50,525 bases of DNA from Clostridia bacterium (GTDB lineage Bacteria; Bacillota; Clostridia; TANB77; CAG-508): assembly GCA_017934475.1 (NCBI GenBank), contig JAGBJN010000002.1, positions 1 through 50,525 on the forward strand. Reading direction: 5' to 3'. The notes beneath the pieces were generated by a model, which saw only the letters and a program-made list of their open reading frames with translations, had not been told where the DNA came from and searched no databases. The position numbers and the translations under genes were made by a program. The first letter of the stretch is position 1; the number at the start of each line of letters is the position of its first letter. Below, in pieces: positions 7,344-18,000 of the stretch.

Positions 7344-8490
7344 GTGCCAAAAAAGGTTAAGGAAAATAAAAAAGTAATTCAAAAACCATTTGATTTTACA
7401 CTATGTATAACCATATTTTTATTACTTGCTTTAGGTATTGTTATGGTACTTTCTGCAAGTGCACCATCTGCTCTTTCTACATATGGAAATAGTTACTATT
7501 ATGTTATAAGGCAAGTTGGTTTTGCAGCAGGAGGCCTTGTACTTATGTTTATAATTTCAAGAATAGATTATAAAGTTTATAAAAGATTTTATAAAATAGC
7601 ATATCTTATTTCAATCGTAGCACTTGCTTCAGTTATATTTCCTGGAATTGGTAAAGAAGTAAATGGTGCAAGGAGATGGATTGATTTAGGTTTTGGTACG
7701 TTTCAACCTTCTGAAATTGCTAAAATTGGCTTAATAGTTTTTTATGCAGGGTATTTAACAGAGAATAAAGATAAATTAAAGAACTTCTGGGGTGGTTGTA
7801 TTAAACCATTACTATTTTTAGGACCACCAATACTTATATTATTCTTTTTACAAGACCATTTAAGTGCATCTGTTGTTATAGTTGCTATTGTTTCAATTAT
7901 GATGCTAATGAGTGGTGTTAGAATAAGACATTTTGGATCAATAGGAGCAGTTGTTGGCGCAGCTGCAGTTGCACGGAATGTGGGCACTTGCTACTTTTAC
8001 AGAAAAAGGTAAGTTTAGAATTGCAAGACTTACAACATTTATGGATCCTTTTCAGGATATAAAAGGTGATGGTTGGCAGGTTGTACAAGGACTTTATGCA
8101 ATTGGATCTGGTGGATTATTTGGAGTAGGTTTAGGTGAAAGTAAACAAAAGTATTTATATATTCCTGAACCACATAATGATTTCATTTTTGCAGTTATAG
8201 CAGAGGAATTAGGATTTGTTGGATGTCTATTTGTAATTGCTCTTTTTGGTGTATTTATATGGAGGGGGTTACTTACTGCAATGAAGGCTCAAGATTCATT
8301 TGGAAGTTTACTTGCGGTTGGAATAACATCACTTGTTGGAATACAAGCAATTATAAATATTGGTGTTGTTACATCTTCATTTCCTGCAACAGGAATGTCA
8401 CTTCCATTTTTCAGTTATGGAGGTACAGCTTTACTTATATTATTAGCTAGTATGGGAGTATTACTTAATGTCTCACGAAGTACAAGATAA
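7344..8490 (+). CDS. ftsW: Septal peptidoglycan polymerase FtsW, interrupted by a +1 frameshift at CGG
   Basis: SEDS-family glycosyltransferase that polymerises lipid II at the septum with a partner class B PBP. GTG start at 7344 after AGAGGAAG. The first frame covers residues 1-210 (TM segments, 'VLSASAPSAL', 'GARRWIDLG..FQPSEIAKIG' , 'LFFLQDHLSASVV'). It then meets CGG at 7974-7976 and a stop 12 codons later. The +1 frame continues without loss from GGA 7975: 'GMWALATFTE', 'ARLTTFMDPF', 'GDGWQVVQGLYAIGSGG', 'PEPHNDFIFAVIAEELGF', 'SFPATGMSLPFFSYGG'. Skipping one C gives 381 residues, normal for FtsW. As the gene is normally essential and otherwise perfect, it is either decoded by frameshifting or contains a sequence error; decay is unlikely. 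Confidence 0.92.
7974..7977 (+). other. +1 frameshift site CGGA in ftsW
   Basis: Zero frame reads GCA CGG AAT GTG; the conserved protein continues as GCA (skip C) GGA ATG TGG. Zero frame would stop at 8010-8012. One glycine replaces four bases. It is one of three identical events in this window (also 39036 and 49847). Confidence 0.75.
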
Positions 8491-8519
8491 AAAATAGTTA
8501 TAAAATGAAGGGAAAGATT

Positions 8520-9635
8520 ATGAAAGTAATTATTGCTGCAGCAGGAACTGCAGGACATATTAATCCGGGTATTGCTATTGCAAACAAAATAAAACAAGAA
8601 GAGCCTAAATCTCAAATAATGTTTATAGGAACTGAAAGAGGACTAGAAAATGATTTGGTTCCTAGAGCTGGGTATGAATTAAAAACGGTTAATGCTTATG
8701 GGCTAAGTAAAAAAATATCTATTGAAAACTTCAAAAGAATTTTAAAAACATTAAAAGGTTATGGTGAAGCAAAGAAGATAATAAAAGAATTTAAACCTGA
8801 TGTTGTAATTGGTACAGGTGGATATATTTGTGGCTCAACTATTTCCTCAGCACACAAACTTGGAATTCCAACATTATTACATGAAAGTAATGCTTTTCCA
8901 GGTACAGCAATAAAAGTTGAGGCAAAAAAAACAGATTGTATTTTGGTTTCATTTGAAGATGCTATTCCTAGAATAAAGAATGCAAAAAAAATAGTATATA
9001 CAGGAACTCCTACAAAATTAAAAAAACAAAACTATTCTTTAGAACAAGTTAAAAAGATGAAACAAGAAATGAATATTGATACAATTTTACCTACAATTTT
9101 AGTTTTTGGTGGAAGTCAAGGAGCACAAAAAATTAATGAAGCAATAGTAAGTATTGCGAAAAATAAATTAAATGACAATTATCAAATTGTTTGGGCAACA
9201 GGACAATTACAATATGACAATATTAAAGCTGAGTTCTTAAAAGAGGATTTAAATATTGAATATATAAAAAATATGAAAATAGTTCCTTACATATATAATA
9301 TGGAAGAAGTTATGAATATATCAGATGTTATTGTATCAAGAAGTGGAGCAATGACAATTACAGAAATATCTAATTTAGGTAAACCATCAATTTTGATACC
9401 ACTTCCAAATGTAAGTAATGATCACCAATTATATAATGCAAAAGCTTTGCAAAATGTTGGTGGTGCAAAGATAATTCTTAATAATGACTTAACAGGAGAA
9501 TTATTGGATAAGGAGATAAAAGATATCATAAACAATCCACAAAAAATGAGAGATATGGGGAAATGTGCAAGCAAAATTGCTGTATCTGATGTAGAAAATA
9601 AAATTTATAATGAAATAAAAAAGCTAGTAAAATAA
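8520..9635 (+). CDS. murG: UDP-GlcNAc:lipid I N-acetylglucosaminyltransferase MurG
   Basis: 371 residues from ATG 8520 (MKVIIAAAG), chosen because GAAGGGA lies 7 nt upstream; the in-frame ATG at 8505 has no ribosome site. It converts lipid I to lipid II at the inner face of the membrane. Visible features are the N-terminal glycine loop GTAGHINPG (a slight variant of GGTGGH), the second loop 'GGSQGAQKIN' (about residue 198), 'SRSGAMTITEI' and 'PLPNVSNDHQLYNA', which bind UDP-GlcNAc. It is the last gene of the murE operon; its stop codon lies inside the loop of the terminator hairpin. Confidence 0.95.
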   Translation: MKVIIAAAGTAGHINPGIAIANKIKQEEPKSQIMFIGTERGLENDLVPRAGYELKTVNAYGLSKKISIENFKRILKTLKGYGEAKKIIKEFKPDVVIGTGGYICGSTISSAHKLGIPTLLHESNAFPGTAIKVEAKKTDCILVSFEDAIPRIKNAKKIVYTGTPTKLKKQNYSLEQVKKMKQEMNIDTILPTILVFGGSQGAQKINEAIVSIAKNKLNDNYQIVWATGQLQYDNIKAEFLKEDLNIEYIKNMKIVPYIYNMEEVMNISDVIVSRSGAMTITEISNLGKPSILIPLPNVSNDHQLYNAKALQNVGGAKIILNNDLTGELLDKEIKDIINNPQKMRDMGKCASKIAVSDVENKIYNEIKKLVK

Positions 9636-9652
9636 ATTTACTAGTTTTTTTT
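9624..9652 (+). terminator. Terminator of the murE-murG operon
   Basis: An 8-bp stem CTAGTAAA/TTTACTAG (9624-9631 with 9637-9644) followed by eight Ts. It begins inside the last codons of murG. Confidence 0.8.
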
Positions 9653-9671
9653 ACAAATTAAAAATTTGGGG

Positions 9672-9700
9672 TTGCAAAAAAAATTAAAATAAATTAGAAT
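9672..9700 (+). promoter_or_regulatory. Sigma-A promoter of topA
   Basis: TTGCAA (9672-9677), 17-bp spacer, TAGAAT (9695-9700), 30 bp before the topA ATG. Confidence 0.65.
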
Positions 9701-9730
9701 ACATTAGTAAGAATAAAAAAGGAGAAAGTT

Positions 9731-11806
9731 ATGGCTGATAAATTAATTATTGTGGAATCACCTGCAAAGGCTAATACAATAAAGAAGTTCCTTGGTGGAA
9801 GTACAAAAGTTGTTGCATCAATGGGACATATTCGTGATTTGCCTAAGTCAAAGATGGGTGTAGATGTTGAACATGATTTTGAACCAGAATATATAAATAT
9901 TAGAGGAAAGGGAGATTTAATAAAATCACTAAAAAAAGATGCTGCAGATGCAAAAAAAGTGTATCTTGCAACTGACCCTGACCGTGAAGGAGAAGCAATT
10001 GCATGGCATTTAGCATATCTTTTAGATATACCACAAGATAGCATATGCAGAGTAACATTTAATGAAATAACAAAAGAAACAGTACAGGAAAGTATGAAAC
10101 ATCCTAGAAAAATTGATATGAACCTTACTGATGCTCAACAAGCACGTAGAGTTTTAGATAGAATAGTAGGTTATAAAATCAGTCCTGTATTATGGAAAAA
10201 AGTTAAAAGAGGATTATCTGCAGGTAGAGTTCAATCTGTTGCTGTTAAACTTATATGTGATAGAGAAGAAGAAATAGATAAATTTATACCAGAAGAATAT
10301 TGGAATATATATGTAACACTTGAAGATGGAAATTCTAAAAAAGAATTTGAAGCACATTTTTACGGAAAAGATGGTAAAAAAATAGATATAAAATCTAAGG
10401 CAGAAGTTGATGAAATTCTTAATATAATTAATGGGAAAAATTATTTTGTAACAGAAGTTAAGAAAAATGAAAAGAAAAGAACTCCTGCTCCACCATTTAC
10501 TACTAGTACAATGCAACAAGAAGCCTCAAGAAAAATTAATTTTACATTAAAGAAAACAATGAGTGTTGCACAAGGATTATATGAAGGTGTTAAAGTACCT
10601 GAAAAAGGTATAGTTGGTTTAATTACTTATATGAGAACAGACTCTACAAGAATTTCTGAAGAAGCAAGAAATTCTGCTAAAAAATTCATTACAAAGACAT
10701 ATGGTGAAAGCTATTATGAGAATAGATATTATAAAACAAATCAAGATGCTCAAGATGCTCATGAAGCAATAAGACCAACATATATAGAGCTTGAACCAGA
10801 TAAAATAAAAGATTCACTTACACCTGACCAATATAAGTTGTATAAATTAATATATAATAGATTTATTGCAAGTCAGATGTCTGCAGCTATTTATGATACT
10901 GTTGCAGTTAATATAAAAGCGGGAGAATATGATTTTAAAGCAAATGGTCAAACATTAAAATTCAAAGGATTTATGACTTTATATGTAGAAGGTGAAGATA
11001 ATAAAAAAGAAGAAAAGGATATTTCTTTACCAGAATTAAATGTTGGAGATAAATTAAAAGAAAAGAAAATAGATCCAAAACAAAGCTTTACTGAACCACC
11101 AGCAAGATACACTGAAGCTAGTTTAGTAAAAGCACTAGAAGAAAAAGGAATCGGAAGACCTAGTACATATTCACCTACAATTACCACTATACTTGAAAGA
11201 AGATATATTGAAAAAGAACAAAAACAACTTGTTCCTACAGAACTTGGAAAAATAGTTAATAAACTTTTAGTTGAAAATTTTCCAGATGTAATCAATGTTG
11301 AATTTACTGCAAAAATTGAAAAAGAATTTGATGAGATTGCAGAAGGAAAACAAAAATGGAAAGCTACTATTAGAGATTTTTATAAACCATTTAAAGTTAC
11401 AATTGATAAGGTAGAAAAAGAACTTGAACATGTAACATTAGAGGATGAAGTATCTGATGTACAATGTGAAAAATGTGGTAGGATGATGGTTTATAAATTT
11501 GGTAGATTTGGTAAGTTTTTAGCATGCCCAGGATATCCTGAATGTAAAAATGCAAAACCAATAGTTGAAACAATTGATGTTCCCTGTCCTGTATGTGGGG
11601 CAAAAGTACAAATAAGAAAGACTAAAAGGAGAAGAAATTATTATATTTGTGAAAATAATCCTGCAAGTTGTAATTATATTTCTTGGAATAAACCAGTTGT
11701 TGGTGAAAAATGGGAACCAAGTGAAGAAGTAAATACTGAGACAAAAAAAGCAACAAAAAAAGTGACAAGAAAAAGAACTACAAAAAGAAAGACAACAAAA
11801 AAATAA
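9731..11806 (+). CDS. topA: DNA topoisomerase I (type IA)
   Basis: 691 residues, normal for Firmicutes TopA. It relaxes negative supercoils by cutting one strand. The Toprim domain begins 'IVESPAKANTIKKFLG' and holds 'TDPDREGEAIAWH' (acidic metal site, about residue 80). The catalytic tyrosine is in 'LITYMRTDSTRIS' (about residue 300). 'GIGRPSTYSPTITTIL' follows. Two four-cysteine zinc ribbons lie near residues 578-605 (CEKCG...CPGYPEC) and 618-645 (CPVCG...CENNPASC). A Lys/Arg/Thr-rich tail of about 20 residues ends the protein, probably for DNA contact. AAAAGGAGAAAG precedes the ATG. In many Firmicutes topA is directly followed by trmFO; here about 13.7 kb intervene. Confidence 0.96.
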   Translation: MADKLIIVESPAKANTIKKFLGGSTKVVASMGHIRDLPKSKMGVDVEHDFEPEYINIRGKGDLIKSLKKDAADAKKVYLATDPDREGEAIAWHLAYLLDIPQDSICRVTFNEITKETVQESMKHPRKIDMNLTDAQQARRVLDRIVGYKISPVLWKKVKRGLSAGRVQSVAVKLICDREEEIDKFIPEEYWNIYVTLEDGNSKKEFEAHFYGKDGKKIDIKSKAEVDEILNIINGKNYFVTEVKKNEKKRTPAPPFTTSTMQQEASRKINFTLKKTMSVAQGLYEGVKVPEKGIVGLITYMRTDSTRISEEARNSAKKFITKTYGESYYENRYYKTNQDAQDAHEAIRPTYIELEPDKIKDSLTPDQYKLYKLIYNRFIASQMSAAIYDTVAVNIKAGEYDFKANGQTLKFKGFMTLYVEGEDNKKEEKDISLPELNVGDKLKEKKIDPKQSFTEPPARYTEASLVKALEEKGIGRPSTYSPTITTILERRYIEKEQKQLVPTELGKIVNKLLVENFPDVINVEFTAKIEKEFDEIAEGKQKWKATIRDFYKPFKVTIDKVEKELEHVTLEDEVSDVQCEKCGRMMVYKFGRFGKFLACPGYPECKNAKPIVETIDVPCPVCGAKVQIRKTKRRRNYYICENNPASCNYISWNKPVVGEKWEPSEEVNTETKKATKKVTRKRTTKRKTTKK

Positions 11807-11856
11807 AAAAACAAAAAATATAATAACATAAAAATTAAATATAGAAATAAAAAAAT

Positions 11857-11890
11857 GAAATCCTTAGGGAACTAAGGGTTTTATTTTTTT
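11857..11890 (+). terminator. Terminator of topA
   Basis: A stem formed by AAATCCTTAG and CTAAGGGTTT with a GGAA loop (about 11858-11881), followed by a TATTTTTTT run. Confidence 0.75.
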
Positions 11891-11930
11891 GTTACAAAAT
11901 TTTGTCATAAAAAAAAAGTACTTTTGTAAC
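11891..11930. repeat. Inverted repeat GTTACAAAA / TTTTGTAAC upstream of the giant surface gene
   Basis: A perfect 9-bp inverted repeat (11891-11899 with 11922-11930). The left arm also overlaps a 12-bp palindrome ACAAAATTTTGT (11894-11905). It lies in the 289-bp gap between topA and the surface protein gene. That gap also holds a TATAAT (12039-12044) without a convincing -35 and a long A/T-rich leader. It may be an operator, but this is only suggested by the symmetry. Confidence 0.35.
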
Positions 11931-12095
11931 ATTGAAATTAAATTGTAAATGAAAAGATTTATTTTATTTAAAGGTTATATTTCCGCAAGAATCTATAAAA
12001 AAAATCACTATTTTTCCAAAAGTTGCGACATTTTTTTTTATAATTTAATGTGCTTTAATTTACTTATAAAAAAGAAAAAAAAGGGAGAAAAAGTG

Positions 12096-15000
12096 ATGAA
12101 AGGAAAACTAAAGATTAGTGTAGGAACACTTGCAATTTCAATTTTAATGGTTATAGTACTATTTTTTAGTGTAATTGCACAAAAAAATTACAAAATGGTA
12201 ATGTCTGCAGAAGATAAACTTGCAATGACATATCATGAACTAAATAAGAATGATTATCTAACACAAAGTGAAAATGTTAGATTTAGTGCATTCTTTACAA
12301 GAGACTTAAATGGAGATGGAATAGCAGAAAAACTTGCAGGAACAGCTAAAAAAATATCTGAAAAAGATAATTTGTACATGGATATAAATGTACTTAGTGA
12401 TGGAACTTTTAAGGATGGTGTAATTACTTTAAGTAATGAGAGTAACTTTTCATACAATATGAGTATGATAAAGGATCAAGTACTTAAAAATAATTATGTT
12501 GCAAACAATATAAAAAGAATTGAATTAAATGATTTAAGAGCAGGAACTCAAAAACTTATTTTGGGTGAAATTTCTAGTGCAATAAAAAATATAAATGATT
12601 ATACAAAAGCAACTACTATTACACTTACAGGTACACATGTAGCATCTGATGGAACAGAAACTACTATAAATAAAACAATTGATGTAACTGTAGATTGGTA
12701 TGGTGAAGCTAAAACAATAATTAGACCTAATTCTAGAAAAGTAACATATGAAGAACACAGGGATACTCAAACAATATCAGTTGATTTTAAAACACAAGAA
12801 ACAAAACAAGAATTAGTTTTAAAAGATACTGTAGCTATAATTAGTATTCCTAATTTAAATGGTTATGAGCCAGAACAAGTTACAGGTGGAGATTATAATC
12901 CTGAAACAAAAACATTAACTATAACAAGAGAAGCAGAAGTTGATGAAAATGGAAATATCACAAAATCCCTTTCAAGAATAAATAATTATAATTTTAATAT
13001 TACATATCCTCAAGAAGCATTTTATAATGAAAGATTGGAACATGATTATGCAGAATTAGATTTTACTATTTCAGCATATTATGAAGGATATAACAATAAT
13101 TATGAAGAATTTGAAAATCCATATAAAACTGAGACAGAAGTTGAAAATTGCTTAATAGTTGTTGAAATGAAGGAGATACCTGAAGGTTATATTTATAAAT
13201 ATGAAGTAAAAACAAAGTTTACTGATAAAGAATATAGATATAGAACAAAGGATTATGCATTAAGTAAACAAGCAATATTAGATGCTTATGATAAAGAAAC
13301 AAGTGAAAATTATCAATATAATGTAGCTTGGAATATAAAATTTAATGTAAAAGAAGATTATAAATATCCTATAACAGTATGGCAAGAAGAAGCTGATAAA
13401 CTTGGAAGTATTGATTTATCTGATTATACAAAAACAACAGCAATTTATTTCAGTAATTTTAGAGAATTACTTGGAGTAGATGGAACAATTAGTGTATATA
13501 ATTATGAAACAAATGCATTAATAAAAACATTTACATTAGGAGAAGCAAATAAATATAATGTAAATAATCCATATAAATTTGAAACACCAGTAAAATTATT
13601 AAAATTTGTAACATCAAGTACAAATAATTCTTCTTCATTAAATATATATAATATAAAAGAAATTGATGTTAAAGCTTTAAAAGAAAATATTTCTAAAGAA
13701 GATTTATATGAAGAAATTTATTTAACAACATATGTTGTTGGAACAATAGATTCTGATGAAAGATATGCAGATGCTGATACAGTAAACTTTACATCAGAAA
13801 AATCATATGCAACGCTTAGTGTTAATAATTCAAAATTAATTGCACAAAACGAAGATACAAATAGAATAATTTCAATAAGAGCAACTTCAACACAATTAGG
13901 AGATGCTGAATGGAAAAATGGAATATTTATTGTTGAGATTCCAGAAGAAATTGTAAAAGTTCAAGTAAATAGTATTAATACTGATTCAAATAATGTAGAA
14001 GTTTTAGGATATGATTTAACAAAAGAAAATGGAAAATATTATTTAAAAGTATTAACAGAAAATGAAGAAATTGTGGATTCATTTACTGTAAATGTTGATG
14101 CTGAATTAATTCCTGATGCTAGAGTTGGAACAAAATATCCTACATTAAAATTATATTATCATAATGATAATTGTAAGGATTACTATGATAGTGTACAAGA
14201 TAGATTTGATATTAATGATAATAGCGATATTTATGAAAGAATTGGATATAACAGTTCAGAAATATCTATAATTGCACCAACTTCACTAGTAACAATGCAA
14301 ATTGTTTCAAATTATGATGAAGAGGAAAGCACAACTGTTGCACCAAATGTAGCAGAAATAACAAAAGAAACAAGAAGTGCAGATATAGAGATTGTAGTTA
14401 ATAATAACTATGAACAATCAATAACAGATACAATAATTTTAGGTAAAGTACCTTATGAAAATAATAAATATGTATTAAATAATAACTTTATAGGTTCTGT
14501 ATTTTCAGCAACAATGAATGCTGGAGGAATAACAGTTCCAGATGAAATAAGTGAAAAGACAAAAGTTTATTATACAGAAGTTGGTGAACCAACAGAAGAT
14601 GTAACATTAGCATCAAATGAATGGAAAACAGCAAGTCAAGTAACAGATTGGACAAAAATAAAGGCTTATTTAATAGATTTAAGTGAATATACTCTTGGAG
14701 TAGGAAAAACTTATTCATTTAAATATGGTGTAACAGTTCCATCTGGATTAAATTATAATGATGCATCATATGCAACACATGCAGTATATTATAATTATAA
14801 TTCAGACAATGGTACAATAGCACTTCAAACTGAGCCTGAAAAAGTAGGAATTAGAGTTGCTAGAACTTTTGATATGGAAATTACAAAATATAAAGAAGCA
14901 AAAGCAAGAAAAGTACAAGGTGCAACATATAGCTTAATAGAAAAGAATAATGCTGGAGAAGAAGTTGCAAGTAAAATACTTGTAAGTAACAATGAAGGAT

Positions 15001-18000
15001 TATTAAAAGCTAAAGGATTATATGTAGATGCAGAATATGAATTAAAAGAAATAAAAGCACCTGCTAATTATATTTTAAGTACAAGCATAATTAAATTTAA
15101 AGTAGTAGAAAAAGAAGATGGAGAATTGGAATTTGTTACATTATCTGAAGATAATTTTAATTCTACACCTTCAATAGTAAATGAAGATGGAAAAGATGTT
15201 GTAAAAACAACAATAGCTAATGAACCAAAATACCAATTAAATGTAACTGTAATGGACAAAACTGTAAATCAACCAATTGTAGGTGCTATATTAAGATTAG
15301 GAAATACACTTGCAACTACAAATTTAGAAGGAAAAGTTGAGTTTAAGAGATTTTTACCAAATACAGATTATACACTTTCAGAGATGGTTATGAAAGGTTA
15401 TTATTTAGAAGATTATGACCTTATACTAGAAAAAGACAACTTGACTTATACATTTGAGCATGATGAAACATTGAAATTTATTAGTATAGAAAATGATGAA
15501 GAAAATGATTTAATACAAGTTAATGTATTAATTGAAAAAGAAGGAGCACCAAGATATGATCTTGATGTTGTTAAAGTAGAAAGTGATATTACTAAAAACA
15601 ACCTTGATGATATGAATAAATTAGAAGGTGCTAAATATGAAATATATGATCAAGATAGTAATGAGATTTTAACATATACAACAAATGAAAATGGAACAAT
15701 TACATTAAATAATTTATATCAATATGTAGCAGGAAAAGCTATAACTGGAAAATATACTATTAAAGAAGTAACTGCTCCAGATGGATATATATTAAATACT
15801 GAGGAAATAACATTTATTGCAAAAACTGAAAATGATGAATTAAAGGTAGATTTAGAAAATAGAGAAAATCTAACTTCTATTAAAGATGTAAAAATTGAAG
15901 GAAATAAAGTTATACTTATTCTTCAAGATTCACCATATTTCAAATTAACAAAAACTGATTCTAAAACAGGTGAGCCTATAGCAAATGTTAAATTTGCAAT
16001 TTATGAATTAAATGATGAAGAAGATAAAATAGGATTTGCAAAAGATATAAATGGAAATTATGTAGGAACATTAAATGCAAAGGGTGTTTATGAAGTTATA
16101 ACAAATGAATCTGGAATAATCTCTCTTCCTTTAGGAGATGGAAAATATCAAGTAGAAGAATTAGAAGCACCAGAAGGTTATACAGGACTTGCTGTTGAAA
16201 AATTTGAAATAAAAAATGGAGTAAAAACTGAAATTGGAAGTCAAACAGAAGATGATGAAGATGAAAGCTATACTATACCAGAAAAAGCGAATACATTAGA
16301 AATAAATTATATTGAAGATTTATTAACACTTGCAACAAATGTAGCAAATGGAAATACATATTCAGATACAAAAGTAATACTAAAGAGAGATTTAGATTTT
16401 GAGGATGACGAATCATATAGAGATGCAAATAATACAACAACATATGGTGATTATAATGAAGATGAAGTAGTAGAAAGTATTAAGACAGAACTTACAACTG
16501 GAAAAGGATTTACTGGAATAGGTATTTATAATGAGAATTATGATTATTCATCAAGGACATATGATTTCACAGGAACAAGCTATTTTTCAGGTGTGTTTGA
16601 TGGACAAAATCATAAGATAAAAAATATGTACTCTGATAGAAGTTGCGTAGGCTTATTTGGATTTATACTTGATGCAACTGTAGTAAATACAGGAGTTACA
16701 GGAACATTAAAAGGAACATATTGTGGAGGTATTGCAGCACAAGCATCAGGAGATGTATTAATAGTTAATTGTAATAATGAAACTGATATTACAGGTAGTA
16801 GTTATTCAGGTGGTATATTAGGACAATTTAAAGATGCATATATACATGATGGAGATACAAGTATTGAACATCAAGTAAGAATAATTAATTGTTATAACAA
16901 AGGATATGTTGATTCATATCAATCAGGTGGAATTGTAGGAAAAATAGAAATTTCATATATGAATTATAAATTAGTTGAAATTTTAAATTGTTATAATGAT
17001 TCTGAAGTTAGAGGTTGTGGAATAACAGTTGAAATTAGTGTAAGAAGTGATTTAGATTATGAAAGAGTTATAAAAATAAAGAATTGTTACAATAAAGGAA
17101 ATTTTAATAAAGAATCAACCTCTTATAAAGCAGGAATTGCATCTAGTATATTTTCTACAAAAAATACTACATTTAAATTAATAAATAGTTATAACTTAGG
17201 AAATTATAATGAGGATGCATATACTACTGGTTCAGGACTTGTTTTTGATATTAGTATGCCTGATGGAAATGTAGAGATAAATAATTGCTATAACAAAGGA
17301 AATATTAGTAGAGGTAGTGGACTTATTCACCAAGTTTATAGTTCAAAAAATACTATAATAAAAAATAGTTATAATGAAGGAAAATTTAGTGCTAAAGGAT
17401 GGGCAGCAGGTGGAATTGTAGGTTCATTCTATTTTAGAGAAAGTGGAAAAATAGAAAATTGTTATAATATTGGAAGTACATCATTAGAAGGTACTAGTGA
17501 AGTAGGAGGATTAGTTGCAAGATGTAGCAGTGGACTTGAAGTAAGAAATAGTTTTAATACTGGAGATATATATGGAAGCAGTATTGTTGGTGGAATAATA
17601 GGTAATGGATCACAAGCTATAATAGATAATTGTTATAATACAGGAAAGATAACATCAGATGGAAATTATTCTGCAGGAATTATTGCAGAAACAAGTAATA
17701 CAACAATTACAAATTGTAAGAACTCTGGAGAAATTATAGGATCAGGCCAATATATAGCAGGTATAGCAGGTCAACTTTCTGGAAGTATAACTAAGTGTTT
17801 AAATGAAGGAAATATAAATACACGTGTTGGTAGAAGTGTTGGAGGTATAGTTGGAAGTACATCTTGTGCAAGTAATTCAGATGTTATAATAGATAGTTGT
17901 ATTAGTAAAGGGAAAATATATAATGAATATGGTGATTATACTTATATAGGAGGTATTGTTGGTGAAGGATCAGAACAATTATATGTTTTAAATTGTGTAA

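Noticed and set aside
7344-8490. Treating ftsW, murA and ylmC as ordinary pseudogenes
   Set aside because: Each has exactly one one-base change, both halves are fully conserved, and the genes are essential or conserved. The shared CGG context points to decoding or a systematic error, not decay.
11949-12095. N-terminal extension of the giant surface protein from ATG 11949
   Set aside because: No ribosome site before 11949, the segment is A/T-rich leader in style, and the real signal anchor starts at ATG 12096 behind AAGGGAG.
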